From Bryobacterales bacterium (GTDB lineage: Bacteria > Acidobacteriota > Terriglobia > Bryobacterales > Bryobacteraceae): a DNA stretch of 62,852 nt. Positions 1-10,400 of the stretch are shown piece by piece. Position 1 is the first letter of the stretch; each line of letters opens with the position of its first letter. The stretch spans positions 1 through 62,852 of the forward strand of contig JAOAPR010000145.1 of NCBI GenBank assembly GCA_025463005.1, read 5' to 3'. The translations under genes and the position numbers were made by a program. The notes under the pieces were generated by a model, which saw only the letters and a program-made list of their open reading frames with translations, had not been told where the DNA came from and searched no databases.

Positions 1-416
1 CCAATCCTACTCCCGCGGTGCTCAAGTTAGGCGACTTCAAGGGCGTGACGGTCACCGGGACCGTGCCGGACGTGCGTCCGTTCTATCGCGACGCGCTTGC
101 AGCCATTGTGCCGCTGCGCACGGGCGGAGGCACGCGGCTTAAGATCCTTGAAGCAATGGCGGCCGGCGTTCCAGTGGTTTCAACACCGCTCGGAGCCGAA
201 GGCCTGGCGGTTACTTCGGGCAAGAATATTTTGTTGGCTGGGCCGGACGATGCTGAAACCTGGCTTCGTCATCTGGAGCATTTGACGGAATCAGAGCCCG
301 GACGCAAAGCACTGTCCGCTTCAGGGCTCGAATTGGTCCGCAGCAGCTACGACTGGGAAATATTAGGGCGCAAGCTATGCGATACCTACGAAGGCTGGCT
401 TCGGGGAGAAGCATGA
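1..416 (+). CDS. Glycosyltransferase family 4, C-terminal part (5' end outside window)
   Basis: The reading frame is open to the left edge, so only the last 138 or so residues are present. They match the nucleotide-sugar-binding half of a GT-B glycosyltransferase: a V-x-G-x-V-x-D segment followed by RTGGGTRLKILEAMAAGVPV, the usual loop and helix around the donor phosphate. Such enzymes transfer a sugar from an activated donor in the cytoplasm during polysaccharide or glycan synthesis. The stop codon overlaps the ATG of the next glycosyltransferase (ATGA at 413-416), so the two are translationally coupled. The acceptor and sugar cannot be told from this fragment. An internal GTG at 18 is not the true start because the frame continues upstream of it. 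Confidence 0.85.
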   Translation, partial: NPTPAVLKLGDFKGVTVTGTVPDVRPFYRDALAAIVPLRTGGGTRLKILEAMAAGVPVVSTPLGAEGLAVTSGKNILLAGPDDAETWLRHLEHLTESEPGRKALSASGLELVRSSYDWEILGRKLCDTYEGWLRGEA

Positions 417-1534
417 GCCGCCTGCGCTTACTTGCGATCATCGAAGCCTACAGTATTACCGGACCTGCCAAGAATCTGCTCGAGTTCGCCCGGCTTGCGC
501 GGGCGGCGGATGTAGAAACTACCATCGCGACCTTTACCCGCGGCTCATCGAAGAATCTGTTCATTGACACCGCTCGGGACGGCGAATTCCCGGTAGAGGT
601 GATTCACGAGTCGGGCCTCTATGATCGCGGCGTGATCCGGAATCTGGCTCGGCTCGTAACGGACCTACGGCCGCAAATTATACAAACCCACGCGGTGAAG
701 TCGCACTTTCTTGCGCGCTGCGCCGGCCTCAACCACCGGGCCCCCTGGGTGGCCTTCCACCATGGCTATACCTGGCCGTCTTTGCGAGCGCGTTTCTACA
801 ACCAGCTTGACCGGTGGTCCCTTCAGGCCCCGAACAAAGTGCTGACGGTCAGCGTTCCCTTCCGTGAGGAACTGATTGCGCGGGGAGTAAAGCCAGACCG
901 GATTGAGATCATTCACAACGCAATCCCACCCGAATGGGGCAGGCGTTTCCGTGAGCCGGATCAGGCCGGGGTGCTTCGAGCAAAGATGGGGATTGCCGCG
1001 GACCGGAACGTCATCCTGATTGTCGGCCGCCTTTCGCGGGAGAAGGATCATCTGACCTTGCTGGACGCTGTAGCCAGTCTGCGGCCTGAACTGCGCCCGC
1101 ACCTGATCATCGTAGGAGAAGGACCCGAGCGCCCGCGCATCGAAGAACGCATCCGTAGCCTGAGCCTCACCAACTCCGTAACGCTGACCGGCCAGCAGGA
1201 ATCGGCTGAGCCTTACTACGGCATTGCTCAAGTCGCGGTACTCTCATCCCTCAGCGAAGGCTCCCCCAATGCTCTATTGGAGGCGATGGCCGCAGGCGTT
1301 CCCGTGGTCGCCACGCGAGTGGGCGGGATCCCGGAAATCGTCACCGATGGCGAAAGCGCGCTGCTGGTCGAGCCCGGAGATATCGCCGGGATGAGCAGCT
1401 CGATCGCAAGACTGCTCGAAGACGAGGGCTTCGCCCGACAGGTGGTAGGGCACGCCCGGGGGCGGATTGTCGAGCATCACGCTCCGGAAGCGCGCGTACG
1501 CCGGCTGCTCGATATCTATGCTGGCCTACTGTGA
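413..1534 (+). CDS. Glycosyltransferase family 4 (GT-B fold)
   Basis: A 373-residue cytoplasmic glycosyltransferase. The N-terminal half (residues 1-185) is the acceptor domain, with the early glycine-proline loop (SITGPAKNL) seen in many GT4 enzymes. The C-terminal half opens with ILIVGRLSREKDHLTLLDA and contains the E-x7-E donor-binding motif (EGSPNALLE, about residue 280) followed by AMAAGVPVVATRVGG. I chose the ATG at 413 rather than the in-frame ATG at 377 because it overlaps the previous stop and has a GGGGAGAA ribosome site just upstream. Neighbours are another GT4 and a deacetylase fusion, which suggests assembly of a surface polysaccharide. The specific sugar is unknown. Confidence 0.88.
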   Translation: MSRLRLLAIIEAYSITGPAKNLLEFARLARAADVETTIATFTRGSSKNLFIDTARDGEFPVEVIHESGLYDRGVIRNLARLVTDLRPQIIQTHAVKSHFLARCAGLNHRAPWVAFHHGYTWPSLRARFYNQLDRWSLQAPNKVLTVSVPFREELIARGVKPDRIEIIHNAIPPEWGRRFREPDQAGVLRAKMGIAADRNVILIVGRLSREKDHLTLLDAVASLRPELRPHLIIVGEGPERPRIEERIRSLSLTNSVTLTGQQESAEPYYGIAQVAVLSSLSEGSPNALLEAMAAGVPVVATRVGGIPEIVTDGESALLVEPGDIAGMSSSIARLLEDEGFARQVVGHARGRIVEHHAPEARVRRLLDIYAGLL

Positions 1535-1608
1535 GTGCCTGTGGGTAGTCGATAGAATAAGGGGATATTGACGCTGAATACGTGGATCAGCTTCCGGGAG
1601 GCACGCCG

Positions 1609-3288
1609 ATGACAGGCGGCCGGCTACGAGTCGTCTTTTTGATCGGCAGGCGTAATGCGTCCACTGAATTATCCATCGCGCAGGTGTGCCGAGCCTCTGG
1701 AATAGAGCCGGTAGCAGTCTTGATCGACACCGGCAAGTCGGGTTTGCGACGACTCTGGCTCAACCTTCGGCGTAACATACGCCGGGAAGGCATTGGATAC
1801 GTTTTCTACCGTGGGGTTACGGCGCTTCGCCAGTTTCTGGAACGCTGCGCCGACCGCGTTATTCCAGCCGTCGAGGTGGAAACACTATTGCGCGAGGCGT
1901 TCCCCGCGCGCGATCTCCGGCAGCTGTCCGGGATCCACGGATTCCAGATTTTTGAAGTGGGAAACCTCAATGGCCCTACGGCCACGGAGAGACTGCGATC
2001 TCTGCGAGCGGATTTGGGCGTGGTATTAGGCACGCGCGTTTTGAAACGTCGTGTTTTCGAAATCCCGCGACTGGGTTGTGTGAATCTCCACAAAGGCCGT
2101 GTTCCTGAGTATCGCGGAATGCCGCCAGGATTCTGGGAGCTGTATGACGGCGCTAGCTCGGCCGGCGTGACGGTGCACTTGGTCGATGACGGACTGGATA
2201 CGGGAGACGTGCTGGGCGCATCGGACATCCCGATTCACCACAAAGAGACGCCGGAGTCGCTTTCGGCAAAACTCAATTTAGAGGGATCACAGTTGCTGGC
2301 CGAGGTGGTGTCGCAAATCCAGCAGGGAACCGCCCAGCGCCGCCCGCAGACGCGCTCACACCACACACCGCGCACCCGCCCTACGCGGGCTCAACAACTG
2401 GAGCTCGCCAAACGCCTGCCGCACTGGCGACGTCGCAGTGAGATCCGGCAGGTGTGCAAGCTCGCGCTCTGGCTGATTATTTTCCATACCCGTCTCTATT
2501 CGCTGTTGCGCATGTTGCGGCGCGGCCAAAGCCGGGGGGCAATCCTGCTCTACCATCGCGTGAACGACCTCTCCGACGATGTGCTCACCACCAGCACCCG
2601 GCGCTTTGCCGAACATCTGGTGACGCTGCGCCGCTACTACCGCATCATGCCGACCGAGAAGTTGGTGGAGCAGATCGCAGCCGGCCAGGCCATCAAGCCC
2701 GCTGCAGTCGCGATTCATTTCGATGATTGTTACCGCGACGGGCGCACCCATGCTGGGCCGTTGCTTCAGGCGGCTCAAGCGCCGGCTGTTAGTTTTGTGT
2801 CCTCGGGCTTTGTTGATACCGATCGCGCTTTTGATCACGATCTTGAAAAGTATCCCCACACGTTTGAAAATTTCCGGGCACAAGAATTGCGCGAGCTGCC
2901 GGAGCTTGGAATGACCGTGGCCGCGCATACAGTCAATCACGTCGACTTGGGCAAGGTGGATCCAGAACAGGCCCACATGGAGGTGTTTGAGAGCCGTCGC
3001 CAACTGGAACAAATGACCGGAGCCCCGGTGTTGCTGTTCTCGTTCCCGTTCGGAGGATTTCATAATATCCGGCCAGAGGTCCGAACCATGGTCGTCGAGG
3101 CTGGTTACCGCGCCTTGTTTTCGGCCCACGGCGGGTTTATCGGCGATGACACGGAATTATTCGATATCCCTCGCATCGGGGTAAGTTCGGAGCACTCGCC
3201 TCTGGCGCTGATGATGGAATTAGAAGGGCTTTCACTGGCGAATCTGCGATATCAATTGCGCAAGCGGCGCCCCAGAGAGGGCCGATAG
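1609..3288 (+). CDS. Formyltransferase-polysaccharide deacetylase fusion
   Basis: A 559-residue two-domain protein. Residues about 5-240 form a formyl-transferase-like domain. NLHKGRVPEYRG (N159, H161) and DDGLDTGDVL (D197) correspond to the Asn-His-Asp catalytic set of folate-dependent formyltransferases, which place a formyl group on an amino acid or amino sugar. A basic linker and a hydrophobic stretch (ALWLIIFHTRLYSLL, about 286-300) lead to a NodB-type polysaccharide deacetylase domain (about 308-545) with HFDD (370-373) and HTVNH (440-444), the metal-binding Asp-His-His pattern. I chose the ATG at 1609 over the GTG at 1582 because GGGAGG sits about 8 bases upstream. By inference it removes an acetyl group from an amino sugar and may then formylate it. 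The substrate is not known. Confidence 0.82.
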   Translation: MTGGRLRVVFLIGRRNASTELSIAQVCRASGIEPVAVLIDTGKSGLRRLWLNLRRNIRREGIGYVFYRGVTALRQFLERCADRVIPAVEVETLLREAFPARDLRQLSGIHGFQIFEVGNLNGPTATERLRSLRADLGVVLGTRVLKRRVFEIPRLGCVNLHKGRVPEYRGMPPGFWELYDGASSAGVTVHLVDDGLDTGDVLGASDIPIHHKETPESLSAKLNLEGSQLLAEVVSQIQQGTAQRRPQTRSHHTPRTRPTRAQQLELAKRLPHWRRRSEIRQVCKLALWLIIFHTRLYSLLRMLRRGQSRGAILLYHRVNDLSDDVLTTSTRRFAEHLVTLRRYYRIMPTEKLVEQIAAGQAIKPAAVAIHFDDCYRDGRTHAGPLLQAAQAPAVSFVSSGFVDTDRAFDHDLEKYPHTFENFRAQELRELPELGMTVAAHTVNHVDLGKVDPEQAHMEVFESRRQLEQMTGAPVLLFSFPFGGFHNIRPEVRTMVVEAGYRALFSAHGGFIGDDTELFDIPRIGVSSEHSPLALMMELEGLSLANLRYQLRKRRPREGR

Positions 3289-3293
3289 CATCC

Positions 3294-3863
3294 GTGTCCA
3301 TAAAACGGATCGTCCGATTTGTCGCGCTGATTGTCGCCTCCCCTGGTGCGTTGTTGACAGGTTTCGGCCGTTTTGAGCGCGCCTTTGAATTCTTTGGTCA
3401 CATCCTCGCCCTAGCTCCCGGCCTGCCGGGAAGTTATCTGCGGGTAGCTTATTACTGTATGACGCTGCGGTCCTGCTCGCCCGATTGTCACATTGGACTA
3501 GGGTCGTTCTTTGCGCATTCGCAAGCTTCCGTGGGACATCGAGTCTACATTGGTCCGCTGTGTGTTCTGGGGCAGACCAAGATCGGGGATCGCACGCAGA
3601 TTGCTTCGGGCGTTCAGATATTGAGTGGCCGCCGGCAGCACGGACGCAGTGAGGATGGGCGCATCGAAGGAGCCGAACAGGGCGTGTTCGAAGTCATTCC
3701 CATCGGCGCCGATTGTTGGATTGGCGCGGGCGCGATCGTTATGGCGGAAATTGGTGAGGGAACCACCATCGGTGCGGGTTCTGTGGTGATCCATCCGGTT
3801 CCCCCGCGTTCGGTAGCCGTGGGGAATCCCGCCAGGGTCATCAAAAGCGCGAGCGAAGCCTAA
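3294..3863 (+). CDS. Hexapeptide-repeat acyltransferase (left-handed beta-helix)
   Basis: A 189-residue protein starting at GTG, five bases after the deacetylase fusion stop, so probably in the same operon. After a hydrophobic N-terminus (residues 5-25) it shows repeated I-G-x-x-x-x coils: YIGPLCVLGQTKIGDRTQIA and, after an insert with GRRQHG, IGADCWIGAGAIVMAEIGEG, ending in VAVGNPARVIK. This is the signature of the left-handed beta-helix acetyltransferases (NodL/WcaF/VatD-like) that put acetyl groups from acetyl-CoA on sugars as trimers. The position next to glycosyltransferases and a deacetylase suggests O-acetylation of the same glycan. The acceptor cannot be named from sequence. Confidence 0.85.
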   Translation: MSIKRIVRFVALIVASPGALLTGFGRFERAFEFFGHILALAPGLPGSYLRVAYYCMTLRSCSPDCHIGLGSFFAHSQASVGHRVYIGPLCVLGQTKIGDRTQIASGVQILSGRRQHGRSEDGRIEGAEQGVFEVIPIGADCWIGAGAIVMAEIGEGTTIGAGSVVIHPVPPRSVAVGNPARVIKSASEA

Positions 3864-3867
3864 CCTG

Positions 3868-5724
3868 TCATGCGGTGCTTTGCCGCTCAAGCCAGTGTTC
3901 GAGAATGAGCAAAAACCAAAGCTGCGTCGGAACCCACCGCCTTGCGCGAGCCTCTTGAATCGGGCGCTCGAGAGACCCCTTCCGAACCCAGCCTTGGCGT
4001 TCCAGTTCGGTCGCCCCGGTAAGGCGGTCTAAAGCCCCTGTCCATCTTTCAGCCAGCCAGCGCTCCACCGGGACCGTGAATCCCTGTTTCGGACGCGAGG
4101 CGATGGCCGGATCCACGCGGCGTCTCACAATTTCGCGCAGCACCGCCTTCAGCACGCCGTTACGGAAGCGTAGCCGGGGAGACAGACGAGCTGCGAATTC
4201 CCATAATTTCTGATCCAGGAACGGCGAGCGGGATTCAATGCCGTAGTACATGGTGCCGCCATCCACCTTCGGCATGAACTCCCCGAGGAAATGGTTCCGG
4301 TGCTGGTAAGCGAGCACATCCGAGAGAAGCCTGCGGGCCGAATCAAACGATGGAGCAAGTTTTCGTTGCGGCAGGGTCAGGCCCTGAAGACGCTCTCCCA
4401 AAATTCCATAGCCTGCAAAATACGGAAGCCCGTCGTGCGCGTGAACATACGCAGACAGGCCTGAGGTGCTGTATTCGAAATAGCGGCGCAATCGGCGCAG
4501 AGGACCCACCGGAGGCAGGCATGCCGCCGCCATCCGGATCGGTGGAACCAGGGGAGCGGGAAGCTTCCTGGCCGTTTCTTGCGCCAGCCACGCATTATGA
4601 AGAAACGAGTAGCCCAGAAATACGTCGTCGCCGCCATCGCCGGTCAAAAGCACTGTGGCCCTCGATTTCACCGCGCGAGAAACGCGGAGCATTGCCTGAG
4701 CGCTCTGGCTGGCGAACGGCTCCGAATAGGCGTCTTCCATTTCGGAGAGCATCTCCGGCCGATCTGGAGGTAACTCGACAACCTCGTGCGGAATTCCAAG
4801 CTGGCGCGCCGTCTGCCGCGCTTGGCCCGTTTCGTCGCTGGGATCTCCAGGGGTGCCGACGGTAAACGCTGTAAGGTTCGCATTCAAGCGCGACAGAGCC
4901 CAACACACCAGAGTCGAATCGACACCGCCGCTGAGCAACGCTGCGATCGGAACATCGGAAATCAAACGCAGACGCGTCGAGTCCACAATAAGAGTTTCGG
5001 CTTCGTCCACCGCTTCGTCGAACGTAATGGGAGAGGCGTCCGATTCGTCCCAGTGCGGCAGAGTCCAGTAGGTCCGTTGACGGGCTTTGCCATTCTGCCA
5101 CTCCAGAATCGTTGCCGGCGGCAATTTCGATAAACGCTCAAAAATACACTGGTCGCCGGCGACGTTGCCGTATTCCAGAAACTGCAATATAGCTTCCGGA
5201 TCCACCGGGCCTCGAAAACCGCCTGCTCCCAAGGCGCCGACTGTGGAAGCAAACGCTATTTCGCCATCGTGAGCGTAGTAGACCAAGGGCTTCACGCCCA
5301 AACGATCACGCACCAGGAATAGCGTGCGCTTGATTTCGTCCCATAGGGCGAAGGCGAACATGCCTCGCAGCCGAATCACCAAATCATCAATACCCCAATG
5401 CAGATAACCAGTGACCAGAACTTCTGTGTCGCACTCGGACCGGAACCGGTGGCCGTGCTGCTCCAGTTCAGCTCTCAATTCGAGGAAGTTGTAGATGCAG
5501 CCGTTAAACACCACCCCAGCCTTGCGATCGTCGGAAAGCATGGGTTGATGACCCGCCGGGCTCAGATCCAGAATCGACAACCGCCGATGCCCCAGCCCCA
5601 CTCCTGGCCAAGCCTCAAAACCCTCCGAATCGGGACCGCGGCGGGCTAAAGAATCCATCATCCGGCGAACGGTGGGTTCGATTTGAGACCCTTTCGTTGA
5701 GACGAATCCTGCAATTCCACACAT
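3868..5724 (-). CDS. asnB: Asparagine synthase (glutamine-hydrolysing)
   Basis: A 618-residue class B asparagine synthetase. Translation begins MCGIAGF, so Cys2 becomes the N-terminal nucleophile of the glutaminase (Ntn amidotransferase) domain. LARRGPDSEG and VVFNGCIYNF follow as in the family. The synthetase domain has the PP-loop LLSGGVDSTL (about residue 256) that binds ATP and activates aspartate, and further on LTGDGGDDVFLGY. Length is normal. It faces the polysaccharide genes convergently and diverges from the next glycosyltransferase. In exopolysaccharide clusters such enzymes often amidate sugar acids or peptides, but free asparagine synthesis is equally possible here. Confidence 0.92.
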   Translation of the reverse strand: MCGIAGFVSTKGSQIEPTVRRMMDSLARRGPDSEGFEAWPGVGLGHRRLSILDLSPAGHQPMLSDDRKAGVVFNGCIYNFLELRAELEQHGHRFRSECDTEVLVTGYLHWGIDDLVIRLRGMFAFALWDEIKRTLFLVRDRLGVKPLVYYAHDGEIAFASTVGALGAGGFRGPVDPEAILQFLEYGNVAGDQCIFERLSKLPPATILEWQNGKARQRTYWTLPHWDESDASPITFDEAVDEAETLIVDSTRLRLISDVPIAALLSGGVDSTLVCWALSRLNANLTAFTVGTPGDPSDETGQARQTARQLGIPHEVVELPPDRPEMLSEMEDAYSEPFASQSAQAMLRVSRAVKSRATVLLTGDGGDDVFLGYSFLHNAWLAQETARKLPAPLVPPIRMAAACLPPVGPLRRLRRYFEYSTSGLSAYVHAHDGLPYFAGYGILGERLQGLTLPQRKLAPSFDSARRLLSDVLAYQHRNHFLGEFMPKVDGGTMYYGIESRSPFLDQKLWEFAARLSPRLRFRNGVLKAVLREIVRRRVDPAIASRPKQGFTVPVERWLAERWTGALDRLTGATELERQGWVRKGSLERPIQEARARRWVPTQLWFLLILEHWLERQSTA

Positions 5725-5846
5725 GTGATCTTAAGTGTATCGTCCCTCGTCGTTGCGTTGAGTTTCCAGGTGACGCTTCCCCCGCTACCCTTCCCGCTAC
5801 AATGGTGGGTACTCACGCTGATGCTGCACGCGCGGCTCAGCGAGCG

Positions 5847-7034
5847 ATGATGACCACTTCCCGGCCCCTAGAACCTGTTTCTCTTCTTTTAATTAGCGAC
5901 TCCTATCCACCTGTGATGGGAGGCTCAGAGGTGGAAGCCCAGCGAATTGCCTCGGCCATGATCCGGCGCGGACATCAGGTCCAGGTGCTGTGCGCGGGCG
6001 GACCGCCCATGCCTGCCGTGCGTTATTGGGTGGATCCCGCAGGGGTACCCGTGCGAATCCTGACACGCAGCTCGCGCGGCCGCTGGAGGGATCTGTTCTT
6101 CGCCATGGAGGTTGCCTGGGCCCTGTGGCGCGATCGCAACCGCTATAACGTTGTCTATTTTCTGATGCAAGGCTTGCATCTGGCCACGGGCTTGCCGGTG
6201 GCTCGCGGGCTCGGAAAACCCATTGTTATGAAGATTAGCGGCAGCGGGATCATCCCCCTAATGGTCAACTCGCGTGTGGGCCGTTTGGAGTTGAAATGGC
6301 TTGCCAATTGGGCCTCGCGCGTAATGCTGCTAAACGAGGGTATGTTCGAAGAAGCGATCGCCAGCGGCTTGCCACGCGAGAAACTCTTCTGGATGCCGAA
6401 TCCCGTGGACGCCGACGAGTTCCAGCCCGCTCGCCAAAATGAAATTGCTCCCTGGCGGGAGCGGCATGGAATCCCCCCTCAATCGACTGTCGCGATTTAC
6501 GTAGGGCGGCTTTCGCACGAAAAAGGCCTTACCCACTTGCTTCGCGGATTTGCGCGAGCAGCAGCCAGCGTCCCAGGGGCGATGCTGGTCCTGGTAGGCG
6601 ATGGCCTGCAGCGGGGTGAGTTGGAGGCTCTGGCCAAGGAATTGGGCTTGGGCCCCGGCCAGATTCGCTTTATCGGGCGCGTCGATCTCCAAGAAGTGGC
6701 ATCGTGGCTCCGGGCCAGCGACCTGTTCACGCTGCTTTCACCCAACGAAGGATTGTCCTGTGCGCTCCTCGAAGGCATGGCTTCGGGGCTCGCCTCTGTT
6801 GTGAGCGATATTCCAGCCAACCGGCAGCTCATTGTTAATCACGTGCACGGCCTCACCGTCCCGTTTGATGACGAAGCTGCCGCGAGCGAGGCATTCCTGC
6901 AGTTACTCTGTAATGCGGAACTGCGCAAGCGCATGGGGGAAGCAGCGCGGAGTCGTGTTATCGCGAATTATTCGACCAGCCGTGTCGTGGAGCGTTACGA
7001 AACCCTGCTGTCCGAAGTTATGGCTCCCAATTAG
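5847..7034 (+). CDS. Glycosyltransferase family 4
   Basis: A GT4 enzyme of about 395 residues. The N-terminus LLLISDSYPPVMGGSEVEAQRIA is the typical first beta strand plus glycine loop; the donor half begins VAIYVGRLSHEKGLTHLL and carries the E-x7-E motif EGLSCALLE followed by GMASGLASVVSDIPAN. The open frame extends upstream to 5697 into the asparagine synthase gene on the other strand. I prefer the ATG at 5847 (or 5850), because the homologous part starts just after it; the ATG at 5802 is an alternative. No strong ribosome site separates them. It is the last glycan gene before the exoprotein island. The sugar is unknown. Confidence 0.85.
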   Translation: MMTTSRPLEPVSLLLISDSYPPVMGGSEVEAQRIASAMIRRGHQVQVLCAGGPPMPAVRYWVDPAGVPVRILTRSSRGRWRDLFFAMEVAWALWRDRNRYNVVYFLMQGLHLATGLPVARGLGKPIVMKISGSGIIPLMVNSRVGRLELKWLANWASRVMLLNEGMFEEAIASGLPREKLFWMPNPVDADEFQPARQNEIAPWRERHGIPPQSTVAIYVGRLSHEKGLTHLLRGFARAAASVPGAMLVLVGDGLQRGELEALAKELGLGPGQIRFIGRVDLQEVASWLRASDLFTLLSPNEGLSCALLEGMASGLASVVSDIPANRQLIVNHVHGLTVPFDDEAAASEAFLQLLCNAELRKRMGEAARSRVIANYSTSRVVERYETLLSEVMAPN

Positions 7035-7448
7035 CAATCGCTTTATTCGATTTCCCACACAGTTGTCGCCGCTCGTTTCTAGTGCGGATTTCGATCCCGG
7101 ACGGACAGGTGTCAGGCTTGTGACGGAAATGTCCTCTCGGAGAGTACTGAACCTTGGGCTAGAGAACACGGGACCGAAGCAGAGGATGCTGTGCGACGCC
7201 CCTAGGTACAGTAGACCGTTCTAACCACTTTGGCAACGATCGCAGTGAGCGGAGACGTTTGGCGATATTTGCAAGCTGCTCATGTTGCATCCATTAAGCA
7301 GCACAGCCGCCTTTTTAAGCGCGCCCGATATAGGGGAAGGGCCGGAGCGGGTTAAGGCAAACACTGGTACATGCCTCAGGCAAGCAGCGGTACGACTATG
7401 TCTAGAACCCTGAGCGTCGAAGTACTGACATTGGCCGAAGTAAGTAAC
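7035..7448. other. Intergenic region upstream of the first giant exoprotein
   Basis: About 414 bases without a convincing gene. I see a weak inverted pair GCTGCT / AGCAGC around 7276-7304 followed by a short T run, which might end transcription of the upstream glycosyltransferase. No -35/-10 pair with good spacing was found by eye. The open frame of the next gene can be read back to 7371, but its signal peptide starts at 7449. Confidence 0.4.
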
Positions 7449-10400
7449 ATGCGAGGCTTATTACTTCTTCTGCCGCTTACAGTATTTGCCGGGCAGTCCT
7501 TGGTCCTTACGCCTGGGGTTACAATAGCTGTTGCAGATCCCAATTTGCCGCAAAGTCAGTCATGGCGAGTTGAGTTTCAGGTCCACGACTGGGCGCTCCC
7601 ACCTCAAGGTATTCAAAACGCCTACGTTTTTGCCCTCGGCGGGACAGGGGCCAAAGCCGAAATCTGGCCGGATGGCAGGCTGGTTCTCAGCGATTTGCGC
7701 GATTCAGTATCACCTTCTCAGCCTTGCTTTTTGTCCTTGAACGGACGCCAAAATGTGCTCGTCCGATTTCAAAGGGACGCGTCCAACATGCGATTAGCCT
7801 GCGAGATCTGGAATTCAGATGGAACCGGGTATCAACAAGACAGCCAGGCGATTATTTCCATCAATTCGTGGACGCAGTCGGGCGGAGCACTTGGTAGCGC
7901 GAACACAAATACTGACTTAGCGTTCCTTCGGGTATTTGGCACGATCCTTCCCGATGGGGGGCGCCCGCCAGTCACGGCGGATTCCGGGGATTTGCTTAAT
8001 CTGACGTTCAGTTCCTCGGGCAGCTTTAGCATTGCGACGACTGGTGTTTCGTACGTACCTACGCCCGGCCAAAACCCGGTTGCATTTGCGAAGACCTATG
8101 GAGCACCCGCGTGGAATAACTGGGTGTCGTTGCGAGCGGGATTTCCCGCCCAACTGGATGGCTCCCGAAGTTACTCACTAGCCGACGCCAGCTCGGCGGT
8201 CACCTATCAATGGGGGCAAATAAGCGGGCCAACAACGGTTCGCTGGTCGGACCCCACCTCCGCTACGCCTACTATCGAAGGACTCATTTTCGGCACGTAT
8301 ATGGTTCAACTGACCGTCAAGGACATCGCCGGAAATACGGCCAGTACGAACCTTGAATTTGGTGCAGTGGCAACCGATGCGAACGGGGTTGTGGTCCAAG
8401 CGGATCCGGCTGCCGACAAGCTGTTCGGCCCGATGATAGCCTTCGGGCAGAATCCCTGGGGCTACGCGGATGAACGCGCATTGAAAGCTACAACGTTACG
8501 CAGCGCCGCGTATGACCAGCAGGGTCTCACCACCCCCACATGGCAGGTGCCACTCTCAGGGACAATGACCTACAATTATTGGCCCCCGTCAACGCTTCTC
8601 ACTGCCGCCATATCCCCCACTTCGATGTCCATACAAGTGAATGACGCCACGCAGTTCGATCTGACGACATTCCCTACCCGGATCCTGTTGGGAAATGCCC
8701 CTTTCGAGGAAATCAGGATTTGTTCAGCGACGGGAAACACATTGCAAGTTTGCTACGACGGCAGAGGATGGAGGGCAGGCAGTTGGTATCACTTTGCTAC
8801 TGCCAACGACTGGACTGCCGGAACACGGGTATCTCAAGTTAAGATGACGGGTACGGGGACGCGGTTTTTAACCGATTTCTGTCCAGCCGGTCCCGGTTGG
8901 AGTGGTCCGATTTCATACCAGGATGGAACGGTTACGGCTAACGCGGGATCCACCTCGCTTGTCGGGAACGGCACGACTTGGGCGGACGGCAACGCTGGCG
9001 GTCGCGCAATCCGCATCGAGGGGACCCATAGCGGTGGCATACCCTTCGTATTTCACGCATACGTTTCGGCCGTTAACGGAACCACTTCCCTCACGCTGGC
9101 CCGCCCATGGCCTGCAGACGCGGACTCCGGCAGCTTCAATTATTCCCTTCTCAATGCGGATACTCGCAGCGTTACGCCCCACTATACGCGGAACGACGGG
9201 ACGGACGGAATCATTTACGTCCCGACATCTGGATGCGAGTCAGATACCACTCTGTACACATCGATGTGGTGGGATAACGGCATCACTGGGTTGCAGACCG
9301 ATAAGCAGTACGCCTTCATGGACGGAGCCGGCTATAACGGCGATTTTGGTCCGAATTATTACGATGAGGTGCTTGCACACTACGCCTTGTATTACAGGTC
9401 GGGTTGGGCGCCGGCGCGGGACGCCGCCCGAAAAATTGGTGATAACTGGCTTAATTACCCTGAAATCGCGAACGGTGATGCCGGCGGCGCGCCTCGCAGA
9501 ATGTCGATTACCGGGGTAGTTGCCAACGCGGTTTTGGATGGACGGACGAAGAACTGGAGTGCCCTGCGGACATTCGCTAACCGGGGAGTTTCTGCCATCA
9601 CGGAGGATTGCAATGCCGATGTCCGGGAGAACGCCTACGCACTCTCCTGGCTATCGTTGGCAGCACTATTCGACCCCGTTGATACCGGCAGCTCCACTGA
9701 CCCCAACCAACGATCCTATTGGAAAAGTAAGTTAGCGGCCGCTTCGGCACGCGACGCATTCTGCGGCGGTTCGGACCACTCCTGGAAGACCGGATTCTAC
9801 TGGAATCCAGGCGCCTATCCCCCACTGACAGTCACCAACGGCAGTGCCATCGCCACAGGAACCAACCTGCCCGCTTCGATGTGCCCCTATGTGGCCAACG
9901 GGACGGGAATTGCGACGGCCTACTCGGCGATCATTTCTGGGACCGGGTTTCAAGCGGGCAATAAGATCCTGGTCACAGGTACCCGTTATGGACAACCCTT
10001 CACAGGAGCGTTCGAGTTCCGCGCCGATAGTCCCTATCAAGCTAGCTTGTCGGTCTTGTGGCCGGGCGACAGTGGCTCCGTCAGTTGGATGGTTGAGGGA
10101 AACGAGCCAAGCCAGACTTTTGAGACGATCTCTCTTGACAATGTAACCGATGCGCGTTTCGGACAAATCTGGGCGTGCCGCTGGGACAATCCTTCGCAAA
10201 TCACGTTGAACCGTCCGTGGGTTGGGACCGGTACCGAAACGGTGCACGCTTTTCGGTACAACCTTGTCGGCAGGGGCGTGCAGCCGTTTATGCTGGGAAT
10301 TAAGACGCTCCAAATGGGCTACGGCTCGCTGATTGACGACGCTACGACGTCAACCAACTACGCCCAACTGGCGAAAGACGCCGCGAATTGGATTCTTAAC

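Noticed and set aside
2356-3129. 257-codon open frame on the minus strand inside the deacetylase fusion
   Set aside because: It is opposite a gene with two complete active sites and has no recognisable domain; long antisense frames are common in GC-rich DNA.
5758-5803. TTGAGT and TACAAT as a promoter for the GT4 gene at 5847
   Set aside because: The two elements are about 34 bases apart, far from the usual 17.
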